A DNA stretch of 64,000 bases from the NCBI RefSeq assembly GCF_019649055.1, contig NW_026570235.1, forward strand, positions 1,612,001-1,676,000. The letters are read 5' to 3'. Below the pieces are notes generated by a model. It saw nothing but the letters and a program-made list of their open reading frames with translations, had not been told where the DNA came from and searched no databases. The translations under genes were made by a program, and so were the position numbers. Below, in pieces: positions 10,256 to 24,451 of the stretch. Within the stretch, counting starts at the first letter, position 1, and each line of letters begins with the position of its first letter. This DNA comes from Paramacrobiotus metropolitanus (taxonomy: Eukaryota; Tardigrada; Eutardigrada; Parachela; Macrobiotidae).

Positions 10256-13200
10256 CTATATCGGCTGCGAAGAAGGCCCTTGGTATCTTAAATACTGCAA
10301 AGAAATTCAGTGAATGCGGTTGTGCGAGAAAACTTATTTTCAAGGAGTACGACATTTACCTGTATGACTAGCGAAGGTCCGCCTGCAAAGCAAAATAATG
10401 AATTCCTACCACACTTTAATTCTCCAACAGTAACTACCTGCAACAATTTCAGGGGGTATTTGAGTCAGTGGACAATTTTCAATGCTCATAATCTGAAGAT
10501 TGCTGCACTGAGCCAGTTCAAAAGGCAGCCCGTGAAGAAAAGGATTGTCGTTCAAGTAAATATTTTCCAATTTTTCTAGGTAACCTGTAATGTGAAATTA
10601 TAAGGATCGGAGAAAACGTTCATTCTGTACAATTCCGCGCACGACATTACCTATTTCCGATGGAAGAGTGCTGAGCAAATTTTCCCCTGCGCTGATATAT
10701 TTAAGATTCGACAGATATCCTATAGCGCGTGGTAAGGAATTCAACCGGTTGGACTGCACAACTAGTCTTTCTAATTCCCTTAACTGGCCTGTAAATATCA
10801 GTCAGTGACAGTCACTAATAGCAGCGTATTTTAAAATTAATAACATAAATGGAAATACTGTGGGGGTAATACGAAAACTGCACACCAATAGCGAATAGCA
10901 ATTAATGGTAATTACCGATCTCAACAGGTAGCTGCTCCAGGCGGTTTTCTTCCAAATCCAAAACCCTTAGTTTAGCAAGATTGCCGATCGACGTGGGAAG
11001 AAACTACAATGATTGAAGTTATAAAATTTAACTTCCGTTACTGCCTTATTAACACTCACCCGCATGAATTCGTTAATTAATAATGTCAAATTCTTACCGG
11101 CAAGGCATTATTGCTCAGTATAAGCGCCTCTAAGTTGACCAGTAAGCCAATATCTTCCGGAAGTATAGTCAGCTGATTCGTGCCAAAATTAAGCCTGATA
11201 ATCAGTACAGCAGATACAACATCATGAAATTTAAAAGTTAAAAGTACGGACAGTAATCGCTTACTCCACTACATTGCTCCATGTTCCAATATCTGAAAAC
11301 AGTACACGATAAGGGATCTGTACCAACCACCGCTGGAATGAAACCGATTACCTAGTGGTAGGCTCCTTAGCTGATTTTCTTTCATATTTAATTTAGTAAG
11401 GTACGGTGCGCACGAGAAAATTCCAAAAGGAATCTTCGTTATCTGATTGTGTTCCATTATCACGGTCTGAAGAAAAAAGGAGCACAAGTAAGGAAAAGCC
11501 TGTTTTATCCATTCAAGTTTCATTCCTCACCTGCACTGAACAAAATTGGGCCGGCCCGCCACCAGGAAAATCTGTGAATTTATTTCGCGATAAATTAACA
11601 GTACGGAGCTTCGTCAGATTGGCCAGTAAAGTCTGTGGAAGCACTATGATATTATTGGCCTCGATGTTCCATTCTTCCAAATTTCCGCATTCTCTTATGG
11701 TTTCCGGGATGGAAGTTAAGCGATTGTATCTGGAAAAGCAAGTATTCCAAATACAGTAACAAATAAACCTATCCAAACCGAAAGATTTTGTTTACGTCTA
11801 TTTACTTCTGGTACATAATAATTTATTTTTTATTATTTCTTTAATTTCTTATTCTCGAACATACTGGCACAAGGGCCAGAAAAGTCAAAGGCAACAAGAA
11901 TAGAAAGCATGCACCGTGTCCATCATTAAATTTACCGGTGTAGTTGCCCGAAAAGGGAGAACTTATATTCTTACCTAAGTCCTAACTGCTCGAGAGATCG
12001 CAGATTTCCAATACTATCAGGAATGCTTAACAGCTCATTATGCTGCAGATCCAGCGCAGTCAACTGAACTAAACTGCCCACTTCGGATGGTATTTGCTCA
12101 AGTTGATTGTATGAGAGGTCTAACTTGGTCAGATTAACGAGACACGCACACTCCTGGGGGAATATTTTCAGCTTATTTTCTCTCAGGCTCAGCACCGTCA
12201 AATTCTGTGTAACAAACAAAAGAATTGTGCTTTTCCGAGTATGGTAATCGGCGAAATATTCTTACCGTTAACCATTTAATTTCTTCGCTAACAGAGCGGA
12301 TTTTGTTATAACGCAAATATAAATGTGTGACAGATGTCAAGCGATAGATCACATCTGGAATCTGCAACATAAAAAATTACAAGGAAGGCTTTAAGGTTTT
12401 CCTGGAAGTACCAGGAAAGTGACTTCATTCATAAACAGCAGCAATTATTCATTGCCACGCTTACTTCTTGGAGCTTATTATGGCGCAGATCCAAGACCTT
12501 GAGCTGCTTCATGTTTTCCATGGAAGGTGGTAAGGTGCTGAGGGCATTTTCGTATAAGAACAACACTTGCAAATTCCGCAGATTGCCAATCTCATTGGGT
12601 AATGAGAGCAGTTTGTTCCCGTAGAGGTACAGTTCAGTCAACTGAGTCACCTGGTAAAGTATTGACGTCTACTAGTCACACGCCTGAACGGATGTGTACG
12701 CACACAAGCACAGTTTAAGGGCGAAACAATCCGCTCACGCACCTCCTTAATTGACGCCGGAACCACAGTCACCTGAAAACCAACAATAAAGCCGATAAAA
12801 TCAAACCACGTTAATTCAGGACACATCCATTGTGGGGGAATATTTTTAGTAGTGGGCTTACATTGGATTTACTCAAATCAAGCCGCTCCGCGCCTTCTTC
12901 CTTGCATCTGGATATTTCTTTGGACACGTCCTGAAGCATTAATACGCAGGGATAAGAACAAAAGCCGTCAGTATTTATAGTGCATGCACTAGGCGTACAA
13001 CATCCGGCTGCTGCTTTTTGACTTTGGTCGGTGGCTTGGGCTTTGTTTCGGTGGGAAGCTTGACGGTAACCGTTCCTTTACCTTTCCGTGACGCGTCTGT
13101 CGTGCCGGAGATTATGCTTGGCTTTTTCTCCGGGATCTGTAACAAGGGCGTCAACAATCAGTGATATCTTGTCAGGAACCGGAAACCGTATTTACCGACG

Positions 13201-14412
13201 TTCTCGTGGGAGGGAATACGCAGATGTAAATAAGCTACCTCGCCTTGAAGTCAGAGCAACATTACACCACAACATGCACGTGCATCTTGTGCGCCGGTAC
13301 AAACCGAGAGCGGGAAGCTTGTCACGTGTGGTTAAAAGAAAACAATTAACAGCACGTTCCGCACCCGTTGTACCGCACCCGCTTAGCCTGTACAACACAG
13401 GTTAATTTCCCTGCCGTTTACACGAACTTCAGCTAATGAGGATAATTGAGTGCGTGTGCACGAGATCAGTCATGCCGAGAGACTGAGAGTCACACTGTAT
13501 TTCCCAGAAAAAAACGTACTCGAACATCCATCTACTACAAAAACATAATTACGAAAATTGATAACGGGGAACTGATGAGTATAAAACCACACAATAAGGA
13601 TTCTTCCCGAAAAATATTATTGTCCGTTATGCAGTGACCGTATAAGCCGGACCAAAAAACCAAAACAATTCTTACCACAACGAATTTCACTAGGATAATC
13701 AAGAATCTATTCCATAAAATTTTCCTCTAATCATTATGTATTACGCTTTATTAAAAGCCGTTCAGAGAGACAAGGAAAAACACAAAACCACAAAATAAAC
13801 GATTATCTTAAATTAAATTTCCTTTAACATTAGTCTGAACCCATTTAGCAAAGTCACGCCTACACCGCTGTAGTCGCCTGCGTATTCCTAGTATTCACAC
13901 GACGTAAGGATTGACATAGATCTCCGCCAAATGCTTCCAGGAATATGGGTAGTGTAACAAGCACTGTCAGCTTATAAATAATTTGTGTCCCCGTCACAAC
14001 CATGCAAGCGGCGGTGGCAATGAGTGGGCCGACGCAAACGTAAGAGCTTTTAATCTTGCGGCGCCGTCATACGCAACACACACACGCGGCACACACGTCC
14101 CCATTACCAGTATTATCTCACCTTCGGCCCACGCGATGTACTGGGAGCGGGAGATTCCTCGCCCGACAACGGACTGCGCTCCTCGTCCACACTGGGCCCG
14201 GTGCGCAGTCGATGCGACACGGTGTAGGCCCGGCCACCACTGGAGCCGGTGGACGACGTCGGCGCCAGCTCACCGGACTCCTGACTGGGCGAGCCACCTT
14301 CCGACTCGGCGCCGCCGCCGCCACCACCACCGCCTCGCATTTGACGCTTCATTTCCACGTTGATCCTGACCACATCCGAGTTCTGCAATAATAATAAATC
14401 CAGATATTCCAT
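10256..14412 (-). CDS. SHOC2 homologue: SHOC2-like leucine-rich-repeat scaffold protein
   Basis: SHOC2 bridges Ras-family GTPases (MRAS) and protein phosphatase 1 so that RAF is dephosphorylated, promoting ERK signalling. Sixteen exons: 14122-14412, 12999-13136, 12862-12930, 12743-12772, 12465-12650, 12266-12361, 11975-12204, 11531-11729, 11352-11466, 11265-11292, 11098-11194, 10916-11003, 10651-10788, 10438-10584, 10360-10382, 10256-10294. The sum is 637 residues (human 582). Residues 1-143 are disordered, with a run of eight glycines near residue 30 and a Lys/Pro-rich part; then about 20 leucine-rich repeats, starting [13 protein letters not shown], and the family-typical end [28 protein letters not shown]. 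Three exons are 23, 28 and 30 nt. The start is uncertain: the Met at 14412 has a good context (GCCATGG), but a TTATTATTGCAG acceptor lies just inside, so an upstream first exon may exist. Confidence 0.93.
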
Positions 14413-17400
14413 GGCTGTTCAACACACTTGACGCTACATACGGCGCATTTGTTTTTGCATTTCAAGTACCCAAATTACCCCAAAAAAAATCAAGTTATCG
14501 CCTGATTCTATAGCTTCAAAATTCCGAATGCAACGGGGCTAGAGGGCATGTACAGACTTGCGTGTGCATTATTGACAGATGATAGACAACGAGTTGGAAC
14601 AAATCAAAAAACTCGTTTTCTCGCATAAATCAGAAGCATTATTAGCCAACAGCGGCACAGTGCTACAGCATCTTCGACGGTTTTTCCCCCGCAACTGAAG
14701 AACTGGGCCAAACACTCGGCCGGAGTCTGCAGGGTCTCCTCGCAGAAATTTCAGGTTTTAATGTCACAGGTACTGATAGTGGCGAGCACTTCAAACGGGG
14801 TTTACGGCTTTAACGTTATCTAAATGTACGCGTGAAAATCAAACAAGTGGATAACACTAACACCTGCTGATAGCGCCATCAGTAGCGCCACTGCAGCGTT
14901 TCCCACAGAATTTCAAATCCAGATACAACAAGTAATTAAATTACTTAAATAACAGCATCTAGAGAAGACCTAGAACTTTAAGCGTCTAGGGTTCAAAAAC
15001 ATCACACAAGTTCTCTTACACTGACGACTACAGGACCTTGAACTAGCCTCACACATACCTCATATTTCGGAAGAGTCCTGTAGGAAACACACACGGAATC
15101 TTCCTGCACCATGAATACAGGAGGAATACAGTCTATCTCACGATGAAACGTGACAATATATAGACACAATCAGATGGGACACCACAACAATCCCCGGTTG
15201 TACGATGGAGGATTGGATTACTTATTTACATTTTCCACCGTCAGAATAGGATTTTGGAAAAGTCGTAGGACGAGGCTTGTCCGTAGTCTACAGTCTACAC
15301 TCTACATACGAGCGTAGTGTGTGTGTGTGTCTCCAGCCAGTCAATGGCCGTTGCGTCACTCCTACGGTATGAATCATTCCCACGCTTGTGGCGGTACGCT
15401 TTTAATTTGATCGGCTCATTGGCCAGGAGCGCACTGGCCTAATGACTAACTACCGTACCTATCGAATCGAACGTTATTATTGTTGTACGAGCACAATCAG
15501 GTATCAGTGTGCAACGCGTGGTCTTAATTCCCCTTACACCATGCCCTACCCAGGTCGCTTTACGTACCGGATGTTACAATGTTCTTCTTACATGGTTCAC
15601 ATCCATATTTAACAGGTACGGTATGAATGCCGACGACATTATTTCTATGATGTCTGCAACGCGAAGCCAAAGATGCAAAATAATTAAAAACCGGAACCAA
15701 AAACACAATAACAGAATCACAATATTTGCCAATAGGATACGAAGTAAATCTAATTAACGATAAGAAAATTAATACTACATCACTTCCCGATATGTATTCG
15801 TTAAACAAAGTAATTCGCCACTAACCTACCCTCGTCTGACCTCTAACGCAGACGCAGTAAGGTTTTGAAAATGTTATTTTTTATATTTGTTCGAGTACTA
15901 GTATATGAAGATGAGTATGCTGTTTTATTCACTATGTGGTCAGACCTTTTAGAAAAAGATTATCAGTCCGATATGCAAATGAATTACCGTGCTTATGTTA
16001 CTTATTGTTAAGCTTATTATCTACTGGCTTCCCTAACTTATACCTAGCACTGTTAAAAGCAGACTGAGAAAAAATACCAGAATTGGACTTATAGCACATC
16101 ACATGGATTTATAACTGCTAACCTATATGGCACGATTTTGTAAGTTCTAATATGTAGTACTGTAAGTTAACCTTTTCTATACAATTTCTGCAACATATCA
16201 AATTCGCAGTTGACAAAATTTAATATCCGTCAGATTTTTTTAAAAAATCGTTATTGTAACTGCATAAATCAAAATATCATTTTCTGTTCGCGAGTTCATT
16301 TGTACAGCTACTGCACGGAAAACAAAGTCTTCAAATTAAATTAGATACAAAGCTCGACACCGAGTGTACAAGAAAATCGATTTCTACTCTACTCTAGAAG
16401 TTGGATGTACAAATATCATATATCTATAGATAGACTTTTATATCGATAGTATAGTATTGTACGATTTATATCTATAGGATAGTATAGTACTGTACTCGTA
16501 TCTTTGTACGAGATCACAGACGACTGAGAGGAGAGCACACTTCCCTTCGAATTCCAAAGTATTTTCACTTAACGTTTCACAAAAATTCTTTGATCATGGA
16601 TAAAATTATTTTGTACCACGTACCACAGAGTAAAAAAAATTAGAAGGAATCAAACATTTAGGAACTGATAGACATATTTTTGTTGCAGAACATGCAAAGG
16701 AGTATGGGAAAAGAAGTACTCAGTAACGGGCAATTTATTATAAAAACCACAAAGTAACTGGAAGAATCACAATGTTTGAGTACAGTACTTTTGAGTCTTC
16801 GTCGACCGAGATATGATTCAAGTTTCTAAATATACTAATAGAATTATAGTAAAACTTCGTCCTTGTACTCTTACACTGATAGCAACTTGACTGTCCACTG
16901 ACTGTTCTACAGTACTTATGCTTAAAGCAACATAAAATATAAATATAAACAACAGATTTTCAAGTGTTAACAGTTAAGTGCTTAAAGGTCACGATTTACT
17001 TTTGACGTTCTTAACAAACCTTTGTACAGAAACTGCACATATGTTAAGATTTACAATTAAAACGTATAAAAATACAGTAGCTTAATATATACAGATATTA
17101 GGCCATCAAAATATATCACGTTTGGACGCATCTGTAGGATTTCGACTCGCAAATACCAAACGGTGGACTGCGTATAACATATGTTAAAACGTACAATAAA
17201 TGCACACGTGAGGCCTTGATTATTTGAGGCGGATGTCTAAAAATTAACCACGTTTTTATCCCGTTATGGGCGTTCGCTTGTTGCCGGTCATATCGTTGCT
17301 TCGCTCTAACACTTGCTGTTACGCTGTTGGAAAACTAATAACATCTTTTCAAGTTCAACAATACCGCGATGTCTGTTTTGCAAAAATACCATACATGCAA

Positions 17401-17771
17401 AACACAGATTTGCCGGTATGCTGTAAGATCCTGATCCCGCATGGCTTGCAGCACCTAACATAGTAAGCGAAATTGTTTTAAATAAAAAAAACCGAGTTTT
17501 ATGAAAATCAACCGAAATGCTGCGACCCGTTGACCGATGTATACATCGTCGTTAAATACGAACATCAAACAAGCGCGAAGTACGTCACAATGTACTGTAG
17601 CCTTGAGTTTAAATATAAGGTCATCAAAAGTCTGACTAACGGTCTAGTTTTTTCCGTACAGCAAGCACGCTTTAAAGTTAAGTTTATATGCTGAGAAACT
17701 AGTGTGACGGTTACATTAGCATAAAAGTTATATTTGTAATGTAACGGTTAATGTGACGGTTTAACGGTTAT

Positions 17772-17797
17772 ATTTGACACAGTCCACTGTGTCAAAT
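17772..17797. repeat. Perfect palindrome, 12-bp arms, 2-bp centre
   Basis: ATTTGACACAGT (17772-17783) is followed by CC and its exact reverse complement (17786-17797). It lies beside several copies of ACGGTTA-like motifs at 17705-17770. The very short centre suits a dimer-binding site or a cruciform better than a microRNA hairpin. Confidence 0.7.
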
Positions 17798-18912
17798 TAA
17801 TTTTTATGAATACACGTTCACAATATCGTGTATGTGTGATATTTTGTAGTTACCAGTAAAAAAATTCACAAATGTTGATTTCAAAGCCCTACATTACGAC
17901 AAGACATTAATCTTATTTCTTTTCAAAACACTGGATGTATAAAATATATTTTATAAAACCATTGACATACGGTCTTTTTCAATAATACTCATACCAAGGT
18001 TACGAGGTAAGTCATTCTGGCTGTTATGATAATATTATTAATATAGATAGTTAGTGCGTCCACAAAACTTCCAGTGCTTGCTATATATAGCTGAAGATGG
18101 TCATGTTATCTTATGCAGAAACATAATTTTAATAATTTTAGTTATACTTATAATTGTACAATTCTATCCGTATACTTTGCCGTATTACTGACTCGTATAG
18201 ACTATAGACCTAGAACCGCGTCTGTAACTTGTATGTAAATCCATAAGAGACATGCTTGTTATTCCGCATAGCATATCAGCCGGCCGGTGCTGAACGGCAT
18301 GTGAAAACGTACTGGTGGTGAATGGCTTCCGTCGTTTTTAGAAAACTTTGGTAAAAGCACGATACTACGTAGTAGTTTCATGATAGACTGATATTAGAAT
18401 ATGTCGCCGCCAGCTGATATCAACTTCATATCATACCAAAGTACTAAAAAAAGGGATTCTTTAAACATATTTTAAGTGCGAAAACATACAGCGGTCTGTT
18501 TTAGCAGGCGAAAGGTGTTTTTAAATTCCGGGTTTCAGAACCATACAGTATTGCCAATTAATTATTAATTGACTTAAACGAAATCTCACACCTGTGACCT
18601 TTAAATAATAAACTGTAATGAACTTCATTCCAATTTCCTCACCTGTACAGAATTTAAACTTACATGATCTGTCGGTGGAATGGAAGATTCCCGTCCTTCA
18701 TATAACTACATATAAGTTTACAAAAGGTTCTTCCATAGGATAGACAGTTTATACCGGTTTTTAAGATTCAAACTTGCATAATCTTCCACTAAACATAATG
18801 GTATAACATGGAAATTTCGGAACACAAGCAGCAAAATATAGGCATATGTTAACTCACAGGCGCATTATCTTGTGTTACATAATAATACAAATTTCTAATT
18901 TTAAATTAGAAA

Positions 18913-18983
18913 GTTTTCACACATATTTACGTTTCACACATAATTACGTTTTCACACAGTCCCAGTTTTCACACATATTTGCG
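18913..18983. repeat. Four tandem copies of a 17-18 bp unit
   Basis: Units start at 18913, 18931, 18948 and 18965, each beginning GTTTTCACACA or GTTTCACACA followed by an AT-rich tail. The array is short and imperfect and looks like a small minisatellite. Confidence 0.7.
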
Positions 18984-21900
18984 AATCCGAACTGGCAGAA
19001 TAATTATAAGCTACAAGGTGTATTGTTTTAATTTTTACCATTACGTTTTGTTTTCACTGCATAGATTGATAGAAGAAAAATTTAATAATGGACATTGGGA
19101 ATCAGTTTTAATATTAATTTTATTCGAAAACTTAACTAATAAAACCGCGCTTAACGCTTGCTTTCGCATTGGATAGTAATACCATGATGTATATAAAGTG
19201 TTTACCCTGTAGTCAGCAAAAATTCCGCAAAGGTGTTGCAGACTATGTTGCGGACATAGGTCCATGAAAGTTTTTCGGAAGTACTATAGTTCTGTAGCAT
19301 TTGACTGATATTGCAAAAAGTGATTCCTTTTGGCAAAAAGTGATTCAAATTTAATTTCCACAAAAAGTAAATTAATTCTTATACAGACATAACATGTGTG
19401 CTTAATACGGATGCACAGACTAATTCAAAAATGCCCACACTGTATAATTACGCGCTGAACATGAAATAAAACTCGAAAGTTGAAACTGAGTAAAACTGCA
19501 TCTAATTTTATGGATGTTACATCTCAGTATAAAACCTTCCGAAAAACAGTTTCACAGTTTCCGTGCATAAATTGTATAAAAGATATGCAAATAACGTAGT
19601 AAAGTTATACATTGCAGGAAAATAAATGATCGCAAAGAATAAATTGTGACAAAGCTCATGAAACCTCAGAAGTTTTAGGAAATTTATATATTATTACTGC
19701 TCGCTGTTTCCTGCATCTGGGTCGATCATAAGTGCAACTGCAATATACGAAAGAAAGCAAACATCATGTTTAGTAAACATTCTTTAAATTTGCAAAAAAC
19801 CAAAACAGTTTAGAAGTTGCGTACAGATATATTTTAAGCCTCCAAAACAAAATAGCTTTAGTTTGCAAATAAATCTTTATCATGTGGCTGCAAAACGCAC
19901 CGTAGCAGGCGATTGCGTAATACGTAATGCGCGCGAGCACTAAAACGCTGTTGACTGCCCGTGTACATATCCGCAGCACAAGCTCGGCTTCAGCTGTTGC
20001 GTTTGCAGTCTAGCTGTAGCTATAGGGCTATAGACTGTTTCGTTGTCGATTTTTCAAAGCGGTTACGAAACACCCGATGTGCTAGGAAAGTAAATACATT
20101 CGATCCATTTAACCACATCATCCAAGTAATTGTGATGATTTCGAAAGAGCAATTTTGCAAGTGTTTTTGCAGGAAAATGCAGAACACTGACATGCAATTG
20201 CAAATCTTACCTGCTAAGCGGATGGTCACAATCCTTAGCTACCCGGACATATAAAGTTTATATGCCAATTCGCTTGCATTCACGAAATATTACATGGACT
20301 AAATTGATACAAGTTAAAGTTGCAAAAACGTGGTGTTGTATTCGTAGAAGACATGGCAAGTGGAGTCCTGCGACAAAATCCTGTGCTTAACGTGCCGTGT
20401 GTCATGTCGATGGTGCACTAGCTGCATAGGTATTACGAAACAAATTTCAACAGTTCTCGTTAAAAAGACAGCACAAGGACCGTACCGTCTACTGCATACG
20501 TATAGTTCTATACTACAAGTTTTACGTTTAGTTATACGCGAAAACGACACATTAGATGCGGTACCGTATGTAACACCGTACGTATACTGAGCAATATTAC
20601 CAAGTACGGTTGAATTGAATGCCCGTTAATCTGCAGACCTTCGCCATCCATTGTGCATATTATAAACTGAAAGAAACCCTGGTCACTTCAAGTCTACAAA
20701 AAAGTACTGCAGTGAATATACATAAAATTTCTACAGGTATGTACCGCTTTGTATTGATTACTCGAAAAACCTGCGTAAATGCATAATGCACATTGTACAC
20801 GGTATTTGAACAATATTATAAATTATTATTTACGATATGAGCGCTTCTTATTGCATTTACAGTTTTTAGGTAAGCCTGTCCTTGTTTTATGAACATGGCC
20901 GTTACGTTTCTGCGTAAATGCACATGCAACGCAAAAAAAACGATATTTCTGCAAGTATGAAACACACCAGACAATATACAATGTCTGTTTTGTTGTCGTC
21001 GTAGTGAAAACTGAATAAAGAAAGCTTAAAATTAGAGCAGTTTCGCAAAACTAATTATTTTTCCGTGTTTTATGTTGTCAATATTGGAGCCTTGCATAAT
21101 AATATCCTGCTTAAAATTTAGTGTTTTATAGTACACATGTACGCACAAACGCGCAATAGAAAGAGGGATTTGTCAGAACCGTTATATACGACATTTATGT
21201 ATATAAATGTAATAAGTAATAAAAATACGCGCTATCCATAACTTTATAATTTTCACGCAGCTTGTAGATGCTTCCAGAAAGAGTTGCAGTAAATCTGATG
21301 TGCATCATTCAACAGCTTATCGTGCGATAGGTGGAATTAAAAATTCCTTGTAAAACAATGGACAGTATACTTGTGTGATTACAGTAAATTAATCGAAGGC
21401 CGGTTGCATTCCCAAAGATAGAAAATAAAGTAAATATTGTACATGCACAGTAGAACTATAATCTGGTTCACATTTTCAACATCCTACGCAATTAAAGTAC
21501 GTATTTTGCATACAAATCGTATATTCTTGCAACTGTAACGTATGTACGAAAAATATTGCTATCCCTCATGGTAGGCTGCACCAGTCAGGCTGCATACGTA
21601 CATACTTACATATATTGCCGGCATTTTAAAAACACTTTTTTCATCATAAGGACTTGTGATCTCGAAGCGCATTTGCCAATACATTGAATCAACCCATAGA
21701 ATTCCCATTTGCGCTACTCTACAATTTGGACGTGCTACATAAATACGGTCAATACCTTTCGCACTTGGATTGAACACGAGTTGTTTTCGAAAGATTTCTT
21801 CGACGTATACGTGCAAAGAGCCCTTCCAGAATTAAAAACGGAATTTTACACAAGGAAAAGGACATAATATTGTAATATTATGGAAAGGTTGTCCATAGAG

Positions 21901-23857
21901 TCCTGCGCTAATACCGCCTGTAGACTCTAGATCTGTATCCTCTGTAATACCGTCTGTCTGTAACGCTCGTTTGGGTGCGCTCCCTTGAAATTAAGAAGTG
22001 TCTTATATTTTGTAGCCACAGTGCTGTGAGTTATTCAAAATACTGCAGAACACTGCTATCCAAAAAATATTATTGATGTATATCATCATGCTTCTTATGC
22101 TACGTTATGTCCACAGAAGTCGACATCGTACAGTAATTCTTAAATTCTTAAACCTCTTCAACAATATGCAACATTGTTAAACTGCAACCGTTTTACCAGC
22201 CAATTGACTTCGTTAGTGCTAAAATTTGCTACAATAACTAAAATTTGTTGTTTATAATAATGTTACTTTGCGCAATAATTCACCCACCAAAAATTTCTTG
22301 CAGGTATTATTGCAAAATGTTTATATTGGCAATTTGGCAGTGTGCATGCATTTCCTTAGATGCGATGTTACATTACCCGAATCAGTTTTCAATCTTCGGC
22401 TGTAATATACTGCATGCTGGTCATTTCTGACACGACGGTGGAAACGCTAACACGTACACTGCAAGGTTAATTCCTGGTGTTTGAAAGGCATGCTTTTGTT
22501 TTCGGTACTACAGGGCCAAACGTTCTCCTTGATGCATCCGATCCCTGGATGGATCATTCCTGATGATACACAAACCGATACATGCATCGAAAAGAAAAAT
22601 TGATCTCGTTCTACTCAGCACATTAAGCTGACTTATTATATAACATGCAGTACGGCGCGCTTCCCGCCAGCGAACGAGTAGGCACCTTGATACAGCGTCA
22701 GACAAATCGTAAAATATACACCGTACACTGTTGCGATGGGGAAACGAAAGCATTTTATTTGGATCGATGATACAGTGGTACACATCCAGGCTTCCAGATG
22801 CTGTAGCTTCTACTGCCGCTCCAAAACAGCAGAAGTTAGTTTTTTTTATCTTATATACAGCAGGGTCTCCGGCTTCACACATTTGCATATTTGATTTTAC
22901 CGTTTTACCGATCAGGTCATCGTTTTAATTTCGCAGTAATTACGATGTTTGAACAAAGAATGTGGAAGTAACTGCGGGTTTAAACTGTTCACATTGTGTA
23001 GGTACTGTTTTTCAAAGTAGCTGGAACTTGGAACGTTAGCATGCCGGACTGCCTACGAAACAGTTCTGGGATTGCTTCTATAATTTTCCGCTCTTCTCAC
23101 AGCAGTCGCACATCGCACTTGATGTGCACTTATTATGCTGCTTGCAAATTTGTATCTGCCAGTTCCATCTAAGCATAAGGAGAAGGTGGTCCAGAAAACA
23201 TTCGATTTGAAGGTGACGCAGAAATTTTATTTTCTGAGTAAAATGGATGCAGGGCTTCACCGTAGGCTGCAAAACGGTCAAAACCTATCTTCATTAAATG
23301 TTTTGTTAAGAAAGTGAAAGTACTTCCGGTTGGTCGTCGTCCATTCGCTCGGATAGTTAATCAACGAAGATCGAAGACTGCTGTGTGATCGGGACGAACA
23401 CGGTTGATTACTTAAATAAAAGCTTACATCATACAGTTTCTAGTTCTTATCATTCAGCATTCAGATTAGAATATCATAACCGCGTACCTTATTAACTGTA
23501 AGACGCAAGTACTGCACAGTGCACACGTGTGTGTGTCGTAGGTCCATGCTCTGCAAACGCACCGCAACTTATCAGACATTTTGGTAGAAGATTTTTTTAA
23601 TTGAAAAGGCCAAAGCCAGTTTTCAAAAATAAATAATATTTATTGTCCCCTTTTTTCTACCGTGCAAAACTGTATACAGAAGTAGCGAATTAGCGATATT
23701 GAAATTTTCTGAAGCAATGTAGACACCGATCAGCTGATTAGACAGCTGTACGCGTACAGTTAAACCATGCCCTTTGCAATATATGCGATTGTCTTCCACG
23801 GTCATCGTTTGCGAACTTGCATCGTCATTCGTCCTGTGGCATTTGTTGGCCAAGGAT

Positions 23858-23930
23858 GGCCGCGTGGCCCAACGGTTAAGGCGCCTGACTACGAATCAGG
23901 AGATTGTGGGTTCGATTCCCATCGTGGTCA
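23858..23930 (+). tRNA. tRNA-Arg (anticodon ACG)
   Basis: The 73-nt sequence folds into a full cloverleaf. The acceptor stem GGCCGCG pairs with CGTGGTC (two G-U pairs), discriminator A. The D arm is GGCCCAACGGTTAAGGCG; the anticodon stem CCTGA/TCAGG encloses the loop CTACGAA with ACG at 23891-23893; the T arm carries GTTCGATTC. ACG is read as ICG and decodes CGT, CGC and CGA. A T5 run at 23932-23936 is a normal RNA polymerase III terminator. No intron is present and CCA is not encoded, as expected for a nuclear eukaryotic tRNA. Confidence 0.96.
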
Positions 23931-24451
23931 CTTTTTAATTTTTCGCCCTTAAAGACGAGACTTCAAATTTTGCGGATGCTTTTTCTAATACGCGTTACCG
24001 GTATTGTGTCCGTGCAGCGCATACGTATGTGTGTGGCACTAATCTCTGTGTCGTAAACTTTTTTTCAAAATTAGTGCGCAAATCATGGCATGGGAAAAAC
24101 CATGAAAAAGGATTGTAAACGCTCTTAATCATAATATGTGAAACCACTAAATTTATTTAAAAATTGCAACCATAGGTTCACAATAATAAAGGCTTAAATA
24201 TCTATACACAGTGTGTGATATTCCACCAGGCCGTTAGCCATCATATATGCCACAAGCAATAATCAATAAAAATTCAAATATAGGAAAATAACAGTACAAT
24301 GATTTCTCACAAAAAAAGGATTGCAGACGTTTCCGGATACAATCAACTGCAGACACATAACCTTACAAAACCTTAAAATCTCCACTGACCAGGTGACATC
24401 AACTGGACAACAGACAATTGCTGCAGCCGTTCACCGTCTGGGCAGATCCGC
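23931..24451. other. Intergenic, nothing recognised
   Basis: Apart from the tRNA terminator at its start, this stretch shows no gene. Its right part is probably the 3' untranslated region of plastin, which is transcribed leftward. Confidence 0.45.

Larger units (their letters stand above)
14413..23857. other. Gene-poor region of about 9.4 kb
   Basis: I found no open frame with family resemblance or credible splicing on either strand. The sequence is AT-rich, with a (GT)7 run at 15317-15330, a perfect palindrome at 17772-17797 and a short tandem array at 18913-18983. The part nearest 14.4-15.5 kb may hold the SHOC2 promoter and any 5' non-coding exon. Confidence 0.5.

Noticed and set aside
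13983-14391. His/Arg-rich open frames on the plus strand
   Set aside because: They are antisense to the Gly/Ser/Pro-rich first exon of SHOC2.
15317-15330. GT dinucleotide run
   Set aside because: Seven units only; an ordinary short microsatellite of no particular interest.
22508-22888. Open frame of 126 codons on the minus strand in the gene desert
   Set aside because: Irregular composition, no recognisable motif and no flanking splice sites giving a longer protein.
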